This document shows, piece by piece, positions 10,369 through 19,852 of a DNA stretch of 64,000 nucleotides (positions within the stretch are counted from its first letter, which is position 1; every line of letters begins with the position of its first letter). The DNA comes from Psychromonas marina (GTDB lineage: Bacteria > Pseudomonadota > Gammaproteobacteria > Enterobacterales > Psychromonadaceae): contig NZ_BSPQ01000005.1 of NCBI RefSeq assembly GCF_030161115.1, positions 310,001-374,000 of the forward strand. Reading direction: 5' to 3'. Both the position numbers and the translations under genes were made by a program. A model generated the notes under the pieces. The model searched no databases and had not been told where the DNA came from. It saw only the letters and a list, made by a program, of their open reading frames with translations.

Positions 10369-11277
10369 ATGAGTAAAGTACAAAAAGTATTAATGGCACC
10401 ACAGGGGCCAGAGTTTTCTCAATTAGTGCAAGGCTACTGGCGCTTAGGTGCTTGGAAAATGAGCCCACAAGAGCGCTTAACCTTTCTAAAGCAACATGTT
10501 GAATTAGGTATATCAACGGTTGATAACGCGGCTATTTATGGTGATAGTGAGCAACTTTTTGGTGAGGCATTAGCGTTAGATCCTGCTATGCGTGAACAGA
10601 TTCAGATCGTTTCAAAATTTGGTATTAATGGTATTCCTGAGGCTATTGGTGAAAAGCGTGTTTCTCATTACGATAGCAGCCGCTCTCTGATTATCTCTTC
10701 GACAGAAAACTCGTTAAAGCGCCTTGGTATTGAGCAGTTAGATGCGCTTCTAGTACACCGCCCTGACTTTTTAATGGATGTGGATGTGGTTGCTGAAACC
10801 TTTGCGCAGTTAAAAGCGAGTGGGAAAGTAAAACATTTTGGTGTTTCTAATTTTAGTGCTTCACAGTTTGAGTTACTGCAATCTCGGTTAGATGAACCAT
10901 TAATGACCAACCAAGTTGAAATTAACCCAATCAATTTTGATGTGTTAGAAGATGGCACAACGGATCAGTTGCAACGCTTGCGTATTCGCCCAATGGCATG
11001 GTCATGTTTAGCGGGCGGTAGCCTTTTTTCTTCCGACACAGAACAAGCCAGACGTTTACGCGGTACCTTAATTGAATTGCAAATAGAGTTAGGGGCGACT
11101 TCAATTGAGCAGGTTATTTTTGCTTGGGTATTAAAACATCCGGCGAATGCCGTTGCATTGATTGGCTCGGGTAAAATAGAGCGTGTCAAAGAGACACTTG
11201 GAGCGCTTGAACTACAGATGAATACTGAGCAGTGGTATCGTATTTGGACTGCTTCTAAAGGGCATGGTGTGGCATAA
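10369..11277 (+). CDS. ydhF: Aldo/keto reductase, YdhF type
   Basis: NADPH-dependent oxidoreductase with a TIM-barrel fold. It matches E. coli YdhF (298 aa) from start to end, for example APQGPEFS, GYWRL, the LLVHRPD strand with the catalytic His, GKVKHFGVSNFS, RPMAWSC and IGSGKIERV. The catalytic tetrad Asp-Tyr-Lys-His is intact (STVDNAAIYG, IVSKFG, HRPD). The natural substrate of YdhF proteins is not established. A GGAG site precedes ATG at 10369. It is convergent with the LysE-type gene, with a hairpin between them. Confidence 0.9.
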   Translation: MSKVQKVLMAPQGPEFSQLVQGYWRLGAWKMSPQERLTFLKQHVELGISTVDNAAIYGDSEQLFGEALALDPAMREQIQIVSKFGINGIPEAIGEKRVSHYDSSRSLIISSTENSLKRLGIEQLDALLVHRPDFLMDVDVVAETFAQLKASGKVKHFGVSNFSASQFELLQSRLDEPLMTNQVEINPINFDVLEDGTTDQLQRLRIRPMAWSCLAGGSLFSSDTEQARRLRGTLIELQIELGATSIEQVIFAWVLKHPANAVALIGSGKIERVKETLGALELQMNTEQWYRIWTASKGHGVA

Positions 11278-11286
11278 CAGTAGACT

Positions 11287-11315
11287 GGCTTAGCGCTCGA
11301 ATAGCGAACTAAGCC
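11287..11315. terminator. Hairpin between convergent ydhF and LysE-type gene
   Basis: GGCTTAG pairs with CTAAGCC and an inner CGCT with AGCG, making an extended stem 10 bp after the ydhF stop. No long T-run follows on either strand, so it is a plausible but not certain bidirectional terminator. Confidence 0.45.
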
Positions 11316-11334
11316 CGTCACCTGAAACTCGTTG

Positions 11335-11970
11335 TTAGGTGTAAATTAATCCCCAGATTAATTTTATCGCAAACAGCAATAACACAGAGCCCATCACGCG
11401 TTCAAAAATATAGCCATGTTTGACAAATTTAGCGCGGATACTTTTCTGCGAAAAGAAAAAAGAGACCAGAGAGAACCACAACACAGTGGTGAATATGATC
11501 CATACGGCATAGATAGTCTGTACGTAAAATGGGGTTGTTAAGCTAACTACGGTAGTAAATATTGCTAAAAAGAACAGTGTTGCTTTAGGGTTTAATACAT
11601 TGGTCATCAAACCAAGCATAAATGCTTTTTTATGGTGACGAGGGTTATTATCAAGCGCTATTTCATTGCCATCACTCGATTGAGGTTTACTTCTTATCAG
11701 GTTAAACGCTAAAAAGCTTAAGTAGCAAATACCCACTAATTGTGCGATTAAAAAACCAATCTTTGACTGAGTGATAATAAAACCAAGCCCAAAGAGGGTG
11801 TAAAGCATATGTACACCGATACCGGCACCGATACCTAAGCTAGTGATTAAAGCTGTTTTTCTATCAAAGCTGATACTTTGACGTACCACAACAGCAAAAT
11901 CAGGACCCGGACTCATCACCGCAAGAAGGTGAATTAGGGTTAACATTAAAAATTCATGTAGGTATTGCAC
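11335..11970 (-). CDS. LysE/RhtB-family amino-acid exporter
   Basis: Six-helix inner-membrane exporter family. The N-terminus has the family motif HLLAVMSPGPDFAVVVRQSI (residues about 13-32), and a second conserved stretch GLMTNVLNPKATLFFLAIF follows in the middle. 211 residues is typical. Family members export lysine, threonine, homoserine, leucine or other metabolites; nothing nearby indicates the substrate. Transcribed away from mobB, with 72 bp between their starts. Confidence 0.88.
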   Translation of the reverse strand: MQYLHEFLMLTLIHLLAVMSPGPDFAVVVRQSISFDRKTALITSLGIGAGIGVHMLYTLFGLGFIITQSKIGFLIAQLVGICYLSFLAFNLIRSKPQSSDGNEIALDNNPRHHKKAFMLGLMTNVLNPKATLFFLAIFTTVVSLTTPFYVQTIYAVWIIFTTVLWFSLVSFFFSQKSIRAKFVKHGYIFERVMGSVLLLFAIKLIWGLIYT

Positions 11971-12042
11971 TCTTTTTTACCTTTTCGTAAAGACTATAAG
12001 CACGCGACAATAACGTATAAAGCACTTTTTTCATAAGGTTAA

Positions 12043-12588
12043 ATGATGTCTCAATTAAAAAACTTTCCTATCCCATTACTCGGTTTTGCTGCTTACAGCG
12101 GCACAGGGAAAACAACCCTATTAGAGCAGTTAATTCCCATCTTAATTGCTCAAGGGCTAAACATTGCCGTGGTCAAACACAGTCACCATAATATTGAGTT
12201 GGATAAACCGGGGAAAGATAGTTATAGATTGCGTAAAGCGGGTGCTTGCCAACTGTTGTTAGCGGGGACGGAGCGCGCAGTGTTGTTTCATGAATATGGA
12301 CAGCAGCAGGATAAAAAACTGATTGAGCAGTTACGCTTATTAAATACAGAAAGCTTAGATCTTGTGCTGGTAGAAGGCTATCGCGATGAGACCTTTAATA
12401 AAATCGAGTTACACCGTAGTGGATTAAACAAGCCGTACCTGTTTAAAAGCGATACATCAATTATTGCGCTCGCATCTGATCAGAAACAAGCTGATTGTCA
12501 TCTGCCTCAGTTGGATCTGAATAATCTTAAGCAGCTTAGTGAGTTTGTTTTCAATTACTTAGATGAGTCTGCAACTAAAGTACAATAG
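12043..12588 (+). CDS. mobB: Molybdopterin-guanine dinucleotide biosynthesis adapter MobB
   Basis: GTP-binding protein that assists MobA in attaching GMP to molybdopterin. P-loop AYSGTGKTTLLEQL near residue 20, then VAVVKHSHH-like motif (NIAVVKHSHHNIELDKPGKD), and LVLVEGYR near residue 105, all standard for MobB. 181 residues (E. coli 175). ATG occurs at 12043 and 12046; AAGG lies at a good distance for the second. MobA is not in the window. Its last 14 bases overlap the convergent gene at 12575. Confidence 0.92.
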   Translation: MMSQLKNFPIPLLGFAAYSGTGKTTLLEQLIPILIAQGLNIAVVKHSHHNIELDKPGKDSYRLRKAGACQLLLAGTERAVLFHEYGQQQDKKLIEQLRLLNTESLDLVLVEGYRDETFNKIELHRSGLNKPYLFKSDTSIIALASDQKQADCHLPQLDLNNLKQLSEFVFNYLDESATKVQ

Positions 12589-13093
12589 GCTCTTTTAAAA
12601 TAAAATAGATAACCGTACCTTCGTTCAGCATTAGATCATATCCCTTGGTGATCACCGGGATCGTTGTGGTTATCTGTTCTCCGCGTTTGCCAATCACTAA
12701 GTTTTCGTTCTCATCGATCTCGCCAATCTCTTTTCGTTCGCTGCTGGTGCCTTTTCCCGCAGTTTGAAAGCTCTCGACATTGATGCGTCGGTTATTGATT
12801 GTCAGTGTAGCTAACGCCACAACGATTGCAGGTGGCGCTAACCCTTTACCCGATTTTTGCATATGAGTAATCATGGCTTGTGCTTTAGAGCCCGCTTTGA
12901 TGATTACCTTTCCCTGTCTCTCTATATCCGAATCGACAGTGATCCTAAATCGGTAACCTGTTGAACGCACTCGGCTATCAATCGGCTCTGCCAAACGTGT
13001 TTTGATGGTTGTGCCAGCAGTTATCGTTGCTTCTGCGGCGTAACTAATAAAGCTGATGCTCATTAGTAGTATCAAAGTGAGCAGTTTAAGCAT
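12575..13093 (-). CDS. Exported protein of unknown function
   Basis: Not recognised with certainty. A signal peptide (residues 1-19, ending SYAAE) precedes about 150 residues of predicted beta structure: ITAGTTIKTRLAEPIDSRV, then GKVIIKAGSKAQAMITHM and a repeated pattern of alternating hydrophobic residues. The AGT.I...L..PIDS plus I.AGS..QA layout recalls beta-barrel modules of TrbI/VirB10-like and related exported proteins, but the match is too weak to name. It overlaps the 3' end of convergent mobB by 14 bases and its own promoter region lies at 13094-13165. Confidence 0.6.
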   Translation of the reverse strand: MLKLLTLILLMSISFISYAAEATITAGTTIKTRLAEPIDSRVRSTGYRFRITVDSDIERQGKVIIKAGSKAQAMITHMQKSGKGLAPPAIVVALATLTINNRRINVESFQTAGKGTSSERKEIGEIDENENLVIGKRGEQITTTIPVITKGYDLMLNEGTVIYFILKEPIVL

Positions 13094-13165
13094 GGTATTA
13101 CCTCTTTTAATTAGTACTATATGTATTGAAAGATTAGCTCATAAATTGATCATGTATTTTTTAAA

Positions 13166-13198
13166 GGCAAAAAAAAACCCAAGCAGAGGCTTGGGTTT
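13166..13198 (-). terminator. Rho-independent terminator after the small porin gene
   Basis: On the minus strand, AAACCCAAGC / GCTTGGGTTT (10-bp perfect stem, AGAG-type loop) is followed by eight T. It lies 24 bp past the stop of the gene at 13222-13908. Confidence 0.93.
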
Positions 13199-13221
13199 AG
13201 CGATATTACGTTTTCTTTAAC

Positions 13222-13908
13222 TTAGAAAGCGTAAGAAGCACCGATAACGAATGCGTTGTTTGCATCTTGATTATCAACATTGTTGCCTTGGCTGCGGTAC
13301 TCAACGTATGGTTGAACACCAGCACGTGTCCAAGTAGCGCGTAACTCGTGATCCATCGCTTCACTGTCGATCATGTAAACGTTGTTGTATTTCACAGCAA
13401 TAGGTTGGCTTGGGATTGCATAAGCAATTGCATTATCCATACGAGTATCATCGTTGTTATCAACAGCATCAATATGGAAGCGAGTACGGTTAGAGATAGA
13501 GATACCGTTATCAAAGTTGTAACCAAGTTTGAATAGTGGGCGATGCTGAACCGCATTGCCGTTTGCTGATAAGTAGTGGTAACCAACTGCTACCCAGAAG
13601 TCATTTGTTACATTGAATGCTTGTTCTGCACCTAATGTTATATATGCAGGTGCATTCTCATCTGTTTTCAAATCACCTACTTGAATGCCATCAAACTCTA
13701 CTAATAATGTCGTGCCAGTAGTAAAAGTATGACCTGCTTCAAGCGTAGACGTCATGCTAGAACCGTGCATGTTTGAGTCGTGGCGTTGTAGGTTACCTGT
13801 AATGTAAGAAGTACCTAAAAGACCTTCTGGAACTTCAGCTTCTTCTGAGAATGCAATAGGAGAAAGAAGAAGAGATGAACATGCTACTGCTAAAGATAAT
13901 TTTTTCAT
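13222..13908 (-). CDS. Small outer-membrane channel, KdgM/oligogalacturonate-porin-like
   Basis: A signal peptide (residues 1-21, ending AFSEE) leads into about 205 residues with alternating hydrophobic strands and a C-terminal Phe (VIGASYAF), the mark of an outer-membrane beta-barrel. Twelve or so amphipathic strands can be drawn. Length and features such as the ending with ELRATW and a penultimate strand PYVEYRSQ resemble the KdgM/NanC family of small oligosaccharide channels. No sugar-degradation genes are nearby to support a substrate. Its own strong terminator and long upstream gap suggest a separately controlled, well-expressed gene. A generic small barrel remains possible. Confidence 0.55.
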   Translation of the reverse strand: MKKLSLAVACSSLLLSPIAFSEEAEVPEGLLGTSYITGNLQRHDSNMHGSSMTSTLEAGHTFTTGTTLLVEFDGIQVGDLKTDENAPAYITLGAEQAFNVTNDFWVAVGYHYLSANGNAVQHRPLFKLGYNFDNGISISNRTRFHIDAVDNNDDTRMDNAIAYAIPSQPIAVKYNNVYMIDSEAMDHELRATWTRAGVQPYVEYRSQGNNVDNQDANNAFVIGASYAF

Positions 13909-14655
13909 AGTGTTGAGCCTTAGTATTAATAAAGTGTCAAATCCTAAATAATTTTCACTTACTCCATGTTAGCGAGGCGCTGTTAATTGTTTTTTCAATT
14001 CCATGAAGCTTCTTTGTCTTGCCATTTTCTGGTCTATTTATTACAAAGAATATTAATCAAGCATCCACCGGTTTATTTCCTACCGATTTAATTTGAGAGC
14101 ACTATAGAGGAATTTATTCACATCAATCAAGTTATTTTAGATTGAAAAAAAATACACTTTTTAGACTGATAATTGACGTTTATGGTGAATTAAATGTCAC
14201 TGACGCGGTGGTTATTAATGACTTGTAATCAACTCTGTCGCTATTGCTTTTCATCGTGGCACTTATTGTGATTACTATGGGAATATTCTAGGTAGATGGG
14301 GTGGTGTTTCTCTCAAGTCGTTGAAAAGTATTGCCTTTTGTTTTTGTTGTTATTTCACTCAAGAGGTGGTATTTGTATTTTGAATGTTTTAAATGAGTGG
14401 GTTTTTATAGGGTTCTCCTCTATTACTAAGGAGGTATATGAATATTGATCTCAAATTTATATGAGAGGAGTTGGTTTTTTAGCTAGTGCAGCCTCAGATA
14501 AAATGAAAGCTCTTGCTCGATATGATTTTTAGTATTGTGATCGATATCTCTATTTTGCTTTATCTATTTCATCAAAATTACAAATGTTTTTGTTTTGTTA
14601 TTGTGATTTTGCGGTGACCTTGTCTTTACGGTTCAATTTTATGATGTTTGTTAGC
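13909..14655. other. 750-bp gap with no recognised gene
   Basis: AT-rich non-coding stretch between the divergently oriented upstream side of the porin gene and the 3' end of motX. I see no tRNA or known riboswitch. The one notable element is an optimal ribosome site AAGGAGG (14428-14434) three bases before an ATG that opens only an 8-codon frame, whose stop overlaps the ATG of a 23-codon frame (14461-14532). This could be decayed coding sequence or a small-peptide gene; neither is supported further. Confidence 0.5.
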
Positions 14656-15309
14656 TCAAATAGCTTCAACTCTTGCTCTTTTTAAAATGTTCTCTGGCAT
14701 CTTATTTGCTAAAAGAGATAGTAATTTTGTTGCTTTTTGCTGTGTTTTTTTGTCGCTAATGACGCTGTGAAAAAGTGCACTATAGGCTTGTTCGTAGTCC
14801 AAAGGGCTTCCATATCCTTGATTAAGCATCTGTACATAATTGATTTGTGCATTCAAAAAGCCTTGTAATGCGGCTTCTCGATAATAAATAATGGCACGCT
14901 CTTTATTTTGATGTACTAAAATTCCCTTTTCATAATAACGACCAAGTTGCTCAATAGCGGGCAATAATCCCTGCTTTGCTGATTCTTTAATATAGTGAAT
15001 TCCTAATGAAGCATCGCGATCCACACATACGCCCCATGCCAGCATATCGCCCCATAGAAACACATAAGAGGGCTCTTTAATTTTTAGCGCATGTGCTTGG
15101 ATATCTTCAACGAGTTGGCATTCATCTTTCCTTACTCGCTGTAAGTGTTTGTTTTTATTGATCAATGTATTTAACTCATCCTGGGTATAAAGCTGTACTA
15201 CTTCATAGTTGCCGTAATAATCATTATAAATACTGGCAATGCTATTACTCGCGAGTAAAGATGAGCAATAAGCAAACATCAACATTAATACTATTGGCCT
15301 ATATCTCAT
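14656..15309 (-). CDS. motX: Sodium-type polar flagellar motor protein MotX
   Basis: Periplasmic T-ring component that recruits PomA/PomB stators of the sodium-driven polar flagellum. A signal peptide (about 1-20) is followed by the MotX pattern LINKNKHLQRVRKDECQLV, then VFLWGDMLAWGVCVDRD with the conserved Cys, and Sel1-type repeats (about 105-180: AIEQLGRYYEKG, AIIYYREAALQGFLNAQ, GYGSPLDYEQAYSAL). 217 residues, the usual length. MotX is commonly encoded away from other flagellar genes, as here. It also tells us that the host swims with a sodium-driven motor. Alternative reading is another Sel1 protein, but the N-terminal block and Cys fit MotX closely. Confidence 0.85.
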   Translation of the reverse strand: MRYRPIVLMLMFAYCSSLLASNSIASIYNDYYGNYEVVQLYTQDELNTLINKNKHLQRVRKDECQLVEDIQAHALKIKEPSYVFLWGDMLAWGVCVDRDASLGIHYIKESAKQGLLPAIEQLGRYYEKGILVHQNKERAIIYYREAALQGFLNAQINYVQMLNQGYGSPLDYEQAYSALFHSVISDKKTQQKATKLLSLLANKMPENILKRARVEAI

Positions 15310-15377
15310 AATATTTACCTTTGTAGAGGGGGATGTAACCTATATCGGCGCATAAAAATAATTCTTGAAAATTTAGT

Positions 15378-15408
15378 TAAAAAAAAGCCCTTGCAGAATA
15401 CAAAGGCT
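15378..15408 (-). terminator. Terminator of the cysJIH operon
   Basis: On the minus strand, AGCCTTTG / CAAGGGCT (one mismatch) forms an 8-bp stem followed by eight T. It lies 26 bp past the cysH stop. Confidence 0.8.
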
Positions 15409-15433
15409 AGAATATTAAAGGCTCGAATAAGGA

Positions 15434-16198
15434 TTAAATACCACTACCTTGATCTTCTGTTTGCTCTTCATGCAAACCACACTCTCGTTTGAGTCCAAAG
15501 AAGCGTGTATCTTCTTCACTCATACCTAACTCTAACGGGCTTGATGTCTGCACATCACCAACGGATACATAACCTTCATCCCATAAAGGATGGTAATCAA
15601 GACCATTTTCTTTAAGGTAATAAAATACATCTTTATTACTCCAATCAATAATCGGTAGAAATTTAAAGCAGCCATTTTGGATACTTAAAACCGGTAGTGC
15701 ACCACGTGTTGAAGATTGATCGCGTCGTAAACCAGAGAACCATGTTTTAGCATTCAACTCTTTTAAAGCACGTTTCATCGGTTCAACTTTGTTAATTAAG
15801 TTGTATTGGGTTAAGCCGTCTAGTCCTTGCTCCCAAAGTTTACCGTAACGCGCTTCTTGCCACGCACTAGATTGCTCTGAGCGGTAAATTTTTAGATTCA
15901 AGTTAAGCTGTTCAGTTAACTTATCGATAAATTGATAAGTTTCCGGAAAAAGGTAACCTGTATCTGTCAGGATAATTGGTGTATCAGCTTTTACCGATGT
16001 CACTAAGTGCAAACAGACAGCAGCCTGAATGCCAAAGCTAGATGATAAAACCAGTTCACTTTCAAGATTCTCAACAGCCCATTTCACACGATCAATAGCT
16101 GTCTTCGGCTCAAGTAAAGCGTTAACTTCAGCAAGCGCCTCAATGCGTTGCGCTTTATCTAAGCTTAATAGATGCTGTAGATCGAGTTTTTTAGTCAT
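15434..16198 (-). CDS. cysH: PAPS (phosphoadenylyl-sulfate) reductase
   Basis: Reduces PAPS to sulfite using thioredoxin. Landmarks are [17 protein letters not shown] near the start, the PP-loop region, [14 protein letters not shown], and the C-terminal KRECGLH with the catalytic cysteine. The sequence runs eleven residues past ECGLH, whereas E. coli CysH ends almost directly after it. No second Cys pair is seen, so it is the thioredoxin-dependent PAPS enzyme without an iron-sulfur cluster. I chose ATG at 16198 ([10 protein letters not shown]), whose codon overlaps the cysI stop by eight bases; an upstream start would only lengthen the overlap. Last gene of cysJIH. Confidence 0.93.
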   Translation of the reverse strand: MTKKLDLQHLLSLDKAQRIEALAEVNALLEPKTAIDRVKWAVENLESELVLSSSFGIQAAVCLHLVTSVKADTPIILTDTGYLFPETYQFIDKLTEQLNLNLKIYRSEQSSAWQEARYGKLWEQGLDGLTQYNLINKVEPMKRALKELNAKTWFSGLRRDQSSTRGALPVLSIQNGCFKFLPIIDWSNKDVFYYLKENGLDYHPLWDEGYVSVGDVQTSSPLELGMSEEDTRFFGLKRECGLHEEQTEDQGSGI

Positions 16199-17894
16199 GG
16201 AAATCCTTAGCTGCGATAACAACTTCTTTTACAATACCCGCTCTGATAGTGAAGTCACCGAAGCACTCTTCTTCATTACGCTCTTTTGCCCAACGTCCGA
16301 TTAGGTCATCTAATGTTGCAACAATCGTCGCTTCATCGATGTTCTCTTGGTACATTTTTGGTAAACGTGTCCCGTTGGTATTACCGCCTAAATAAAGGTT
16401 GTAACGACCCGGTGCTTTACCGATTAAACCAATTTCAGCGAGCATTGAACGACCACAGCCATTTGGACAACCAGTAATACGTAAAATAATTTTATCTTTT
16501 GCAATACCATGTTTTTCTAGCAAGCCTTCAACATCATCTGTTAGCGCAGGTAGGTAACGCTCTGCTTCTGCCATTGCTAATGGACAGGTTGGCAATGCAA
16601 CACAGGCCATTGAGTATTTACGTTGGTCTGTCGTTCCGTCATCAATCAAGCCACACTCTCGCGCCATTTTTTCAATGATATCTTTCTGTGATTCTTCAAT
16701 TTCAGCAATCACTAAGTTTTGGTTTGCTGTCATGCGGAACGTACCCGTATGTACTTTAGCAATCTTGTTTAGACCCGATTTTAGTGGTTTGCCATCAAAG
16801 TCTAAGATACGACCATTTTCAATGAATACCGTAAGGTGCCATTTGTTATCAATACCTTTTACCCAGCCAATACGATCGCCACGTTCAGTGAATTCATATT
16901 CACCTGGTGCTGCGAATGTTACGCCAGAACGTTTTTCAACTTCTTTTTTAAACGTTTCAATACCGTGTGTTTCTAGCGTGTATTTAGTACGCGCATGAGA
17001 ACGACTTACACGACCACCAAGGTCACGCTGTGTGGTTACGACTGCTTCAGCAATTTCCATTACTTTATCAACAGGAATAAAACCAAAATCATCACCTAAA
17101 CGTGGGAATGTAGTTTTATCACCATGGGTCATACCAAGGCCTGCGCCAACGACGACGTTGTAACCAGTGATTTTTGCATCATCACCTTCACCATCAATAA
17201 TAGCGATGAAGTTAAGGTCGTTAGCATGAATATCAACATCGTTATACGGTGGCAATGCTACTGCGATCTTAAACTTACGCGGTAAGAAAATGTTTTGGTA
17301 AATTGGCTCATTTTCTTGCGTATCTAAGACTTTTTCACCGTCTAACCAAATTTCTGCATAAGCATTACTTTTTGGTAAAAAGTGTTCGCTAATCGCTTTA
17401 GAAAGTTCATAAATTTCAGTATGTAATACCGATTGCTCAGGGTTAGAGGTACAGATCGTATTACGGTTAACATCACCCGCAGTGAAGATCGCATCAATAT
17501 TGGCTTTAAACTTAAGCTCTTGGAATACTGACTTAAGGTTGCGCTTGAAAATACCGTGGTATTGGAATGTTTGACGCGTGGTAATACGAATACTACCTGC
17601 ATCAGTCAGTTCACTGGCAACACGGTCAACTTCTAACCATTGTTGTGGTGTTAACACACCGCCTGGTAAACGTGCACGTAATAGAAACGAATACAGTGGC
17701 TCTAGTTTTTGTTTTTTACGTTCTGCGCGACGGTCACGGTCATCCTGTTGGTATAAACCATGGAATTTAACCAGTTGTACTTCATCGGAAGGAAACGAAC
17801 CAGTGGTGGTATCGTTAAGACCTTCAACTAATTTACCGCGAAGAAAATTACTTTCAATTTTAATGCGTTCGTTATCGTGTAATTTCTGGCTCAT
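16191..17894 (-). CDS. cysI: Sulfite reductase haemoprotein (beta) subunit
   Basis: Sirohaem and 4Fe-4S subunit that reduces sulfite to sulfide with six electrons from CysJ. Ferredoxin-like halves are visible, with [12 protein letters not shown] and [15 protein letters not shown] early, and the cluster cysteines in [19 protein letters not shown] and TGCPNGCGR (about residues 430-480). 567 residues, against 570 in E. coli. Its ATG overlaps the cysJ stop as TAATG. Basic residues that hold sirohaem carboxylates (SRSHARTKY) are present. Confidence 0.96.
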   Translation of the reverse strand: MSQKLHDNERIKIESNFLRGKLVEGLNDTTTGSFPSDEVQLVKFHGLYQQDDRDRRAERKKQKLEPLYSFLLRARLPGGVLTPQQWLEVDRVASELTDAGSIRITTRQTFQYHGIFKRNLKSVFQELKFKANIDAIFTAGDVNRNTICTSNPEQSVLHTEIYELSKAISEHFLPKSNAYAEIWLDGEKVLDTQENEPIYQNIFLPRKFKIAVALPPYNDVDIHANDLNFIAIIDGEGDDAKITGYNVVVGAGLGMTHGDKTTFPRLGDDFGFIPVDKVMEIAEAVVTTQRDLGGRVSRSHARTKYTLETHGIETFKKEVEKRSGVTFAAPGEYEFTERGDRIGWVKGIDNKWHLTVFIENGRILDFDGKPLKSGLNKIAKVHTGTFRMTANQNLVIAEIEESQKDIIEKMARECGLIDDGTTDQRKYSMACVALPTCPLAMAEAERYLPALTDDVEGLLEKHGIAKDKIILRITGCPNGCGRSMLAEIGLIGKAPGRYNLYLGGNTNGTRLPKMYQENIDEATIVATLDDLIGRWAKERNEEECFGDFTIRAGIVKEVVIAAKDFHD

Positions 17895-19687
17895 TAGTAA
17901 ACATCCCTTTGGTAACGTTTTGCTTTACGTAGTTCATTTAATTCTTGTTCTGCGTCATCAAGGCTCTTGTTGCCCTGTTCGCTGATAATTTCGATAAGTG
18001 CTGTGTGTACATCTTTTGCCATGCGATTTGCATCACCACATACATAGAAGTGGGCGCCGTCTTGTAACCATTGGTAAACGTCAACCGCGTTCTCTTTTAA
18101 GCGATCTTGTACATAGATTTTTTGTGCTTGGTCACGAGAGAAAGCAAGGTCTAATTTAGTTAATAGGCCTGATTTCAGATGCGTCTGCCATTCAACTTGG
18201 TATAGGAAGTCTTCGTTGAAAGTTTGATCGCCAAATAGTAACCAGTTTTTACCCGTTGCATCAGTCGCTTCACGCTCTTGCATAAATGAGCGGAACGGAG
18301 CAATACCTGTGCCAGGACCAATCATGATAATTGGTGTTTCTGGGTTAGCAGGTAGGCGGAAGTTATGGTTATCTTCGATAAATACATTAACTTCAGCGCC
18401 TTCTGCTAGGCGATGATTTAAGAAGCCTGATGCACCACCAGAACGTTTCTCTCCCGATTCTGTTTCGAATAAAACCGAACCTATCGTTAAATGAACTTCC
18501 TCTTCTACTTCTGTTTGGCTAGAAGCGATAGAGTATAAACGTGGGCTAATGCGACGTAGCAACGCAAGGAAGTTCTCAACCGTGACTGCATCGTTACCTG
18601 CTTCGCTGATCACATCGATTATCTGATGATTATTAGCAAAATCACGCAGCGCGTTTTTATCTTCTGCTAAAGCAAGTAGTTGCGTATTGTTGGTTAATGT
18701 TGCGTAACCTTCAACAAATGCTGGGTGTGTGCCAGTTAATTCGTAGTATTCAATTAACGCATCGCTTAACGATACCGTTTTATCATCGACCGTGACTTCT
18801 GTACTTGCATCTAGATTCAATTTAGCAATGAGTTGAGCAACAAGGGCGTCATCATTTTTAAACCAAACACCTAGTGCATCACCCGCTGTGTAGGTTAAAT
18901 CTGAGCCTTCTAAATCAATTTCGATATGGCGAACATCTTTAGCTGATTGTTCACCAGTGATTTTTTGACTAACTAGTAAGCTTGCTGCGAATGGATTTTG
19001 TTTGTCGTATTTGTTCGCTGAAGTCGCTTGTAAGGTTTGAGCCGCAGGTGCGCTTGCTACGCCACCTTTTTCAATGGTTTTGTCAACTTCAGAAAGGGCA
19101 CTTTCAATCCATGCGCCAGTTACTTGATCGTAATCGACATCGGCATCTAAGCGTTCAACAAAAGCGCTTGCACCTAATGCACTCAGACGTTGATCAAAGT
19201 CTTTACCTGTTTGGCAGAAAAACTCATAGCTTGAATCACCAAGACCCAATACAGCAAACTTAAGTGAATCTAATTTAGGCGCTTTTTTAGTGGCTAAAAA
19301 TTCATGTAGGTCGATCGCGTCATCGGGTGCTTCACCTTCACCATTAGTGCTGGCAACAACAATTAAATAGCTTTCATCTTTAATACTCTTAACTTTGTAA
19401 TCAGCCATGGAAACAACGCGGTGTGCAATGCCTTTTGCATCAGCAGCAGCGCCTAGTTGTTCAGCAACACCTTTTGAGTTGCCTGTTTGTGTGCCGTATA
19501 AAATTGTTAAGCTCTGTCCTGAGCTCACAGTCGCTTGCGCGCTAATCGGTGCTTGGCTTGCGCCAGCTAAATAACCACTTACCCATGCGGTTTGCATTGG
19601 GTCAAGTCCTGCCATCGCTTGTTGCAGTTGTGATAACTGCAACTCAGATAATGGCGAAGTTAATGCCGAAAGATTCGTTAATGCCAT
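17894..19687 (-). CDS. cysJ: Sulfite reductase flavoprotein (alpha) subunit
   Basis: NADPH-dependent flavoprotein feeding electrons to CysI. An N-terminal stretch of about 60 residues precedes an FMN flavodoxin domain ([16 protein letters not shown] near 68), an FAD domain (RLYSIASS near 385) and an NADPH domain ([16 protein letters not shown] near 455, then the terminal RYQRDVY). 597 residues, matching E. coli CysJ (599). First gene of the leftward cysJIH operon. The upstream region holds two direct repeats 31 bp apart that may bind CysB (19736-19783). Confidence 0.96.
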   Translation of the reverse strand: MALTNLSALTSPLSELQLSQLQQAMAGLDPMQTAWVSGYLAGASQAPISAQATVSSGQSLTILYGTQTGNSKGVAEQLGAAADAKGIAHRVVSMADYKVKSIKDESYLIVVASTNGEGEAPDDAIDLHEFLATKKAPKLDSLKFAVLGLGDSSYEFFCQTGKDFDQRLSALGASAFVERLDADVDYDQVTGAWIESALSEVDKTIEKGGVASAPAAQTLQATSANKYDKQNPFAASLLVSQKITGEQSAKDVRHIEIDLEGSDLTYTAGDALGVWFKNDDALVAQLIAKLNLDASTEVTVDDKTVSLSDALIEYYELTGTHPAFVEGYATLTNNTQLLALAEDKNALRDFANNHQIIDVISEAGNDAVTVENFLALLRRISPRLYSIASSQTEVEEEVHLTIGSVLFETESGEKRSGGASGFLNHRLAEGAEVNVFIEDNHNFRLPANPETPIIMIGPGTGIAPFRSFMQEREATDATGKNWLLFGDQTFNEDFLYQVEWQTHLKSGLLTKLDLAFSRDQAQKIYVQDRLKENAVDVYQWLQDGAHFYVCGDANRMAKDVHTALIEIISEQGNKSLDDAEQELNELRKAKRYQRDVY

Positions 19688-19735
19688 GAAACTGTTTCCA
19701 CTATTACAAAAGATGGGTGCAGTCTACTCCTCACA

Positions 19736-19783
19736 TTTATAACAATAAAAGAACAAAATAGGATTTTTTATAACAAAAAAGAA
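19736..19783 (-). promoter_or_regulatory. Direct repeats upstream of cysJ, candidate CysB sites
   Basis: TTTATAACA begins at 19736 and again at 19767, each followed by an A-rich block ending AAGAA, so the two copies sit 31 bp (about three helical turns) apart, 50-95 bp before the cysJ start. CysB, the activator of cysJIH, is known to bind AT-rich repeats containing ATAAC/TTAT half sites. The assignment is inference from position and composition. Confidence 0.4.
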
Positions 19784-19852
19784 TTAAGAGAAAATTTATC
19801 TGTTTTTAGTGACCTATATCGTATAATTAAACCTTCTCTGTAAGGATCCTAT

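Noticed and set aside
13909-14655. Missed protein-coding gene
   Set aside because: Only the very short frames described are found; no long frame with codon pattern or ribosome site.
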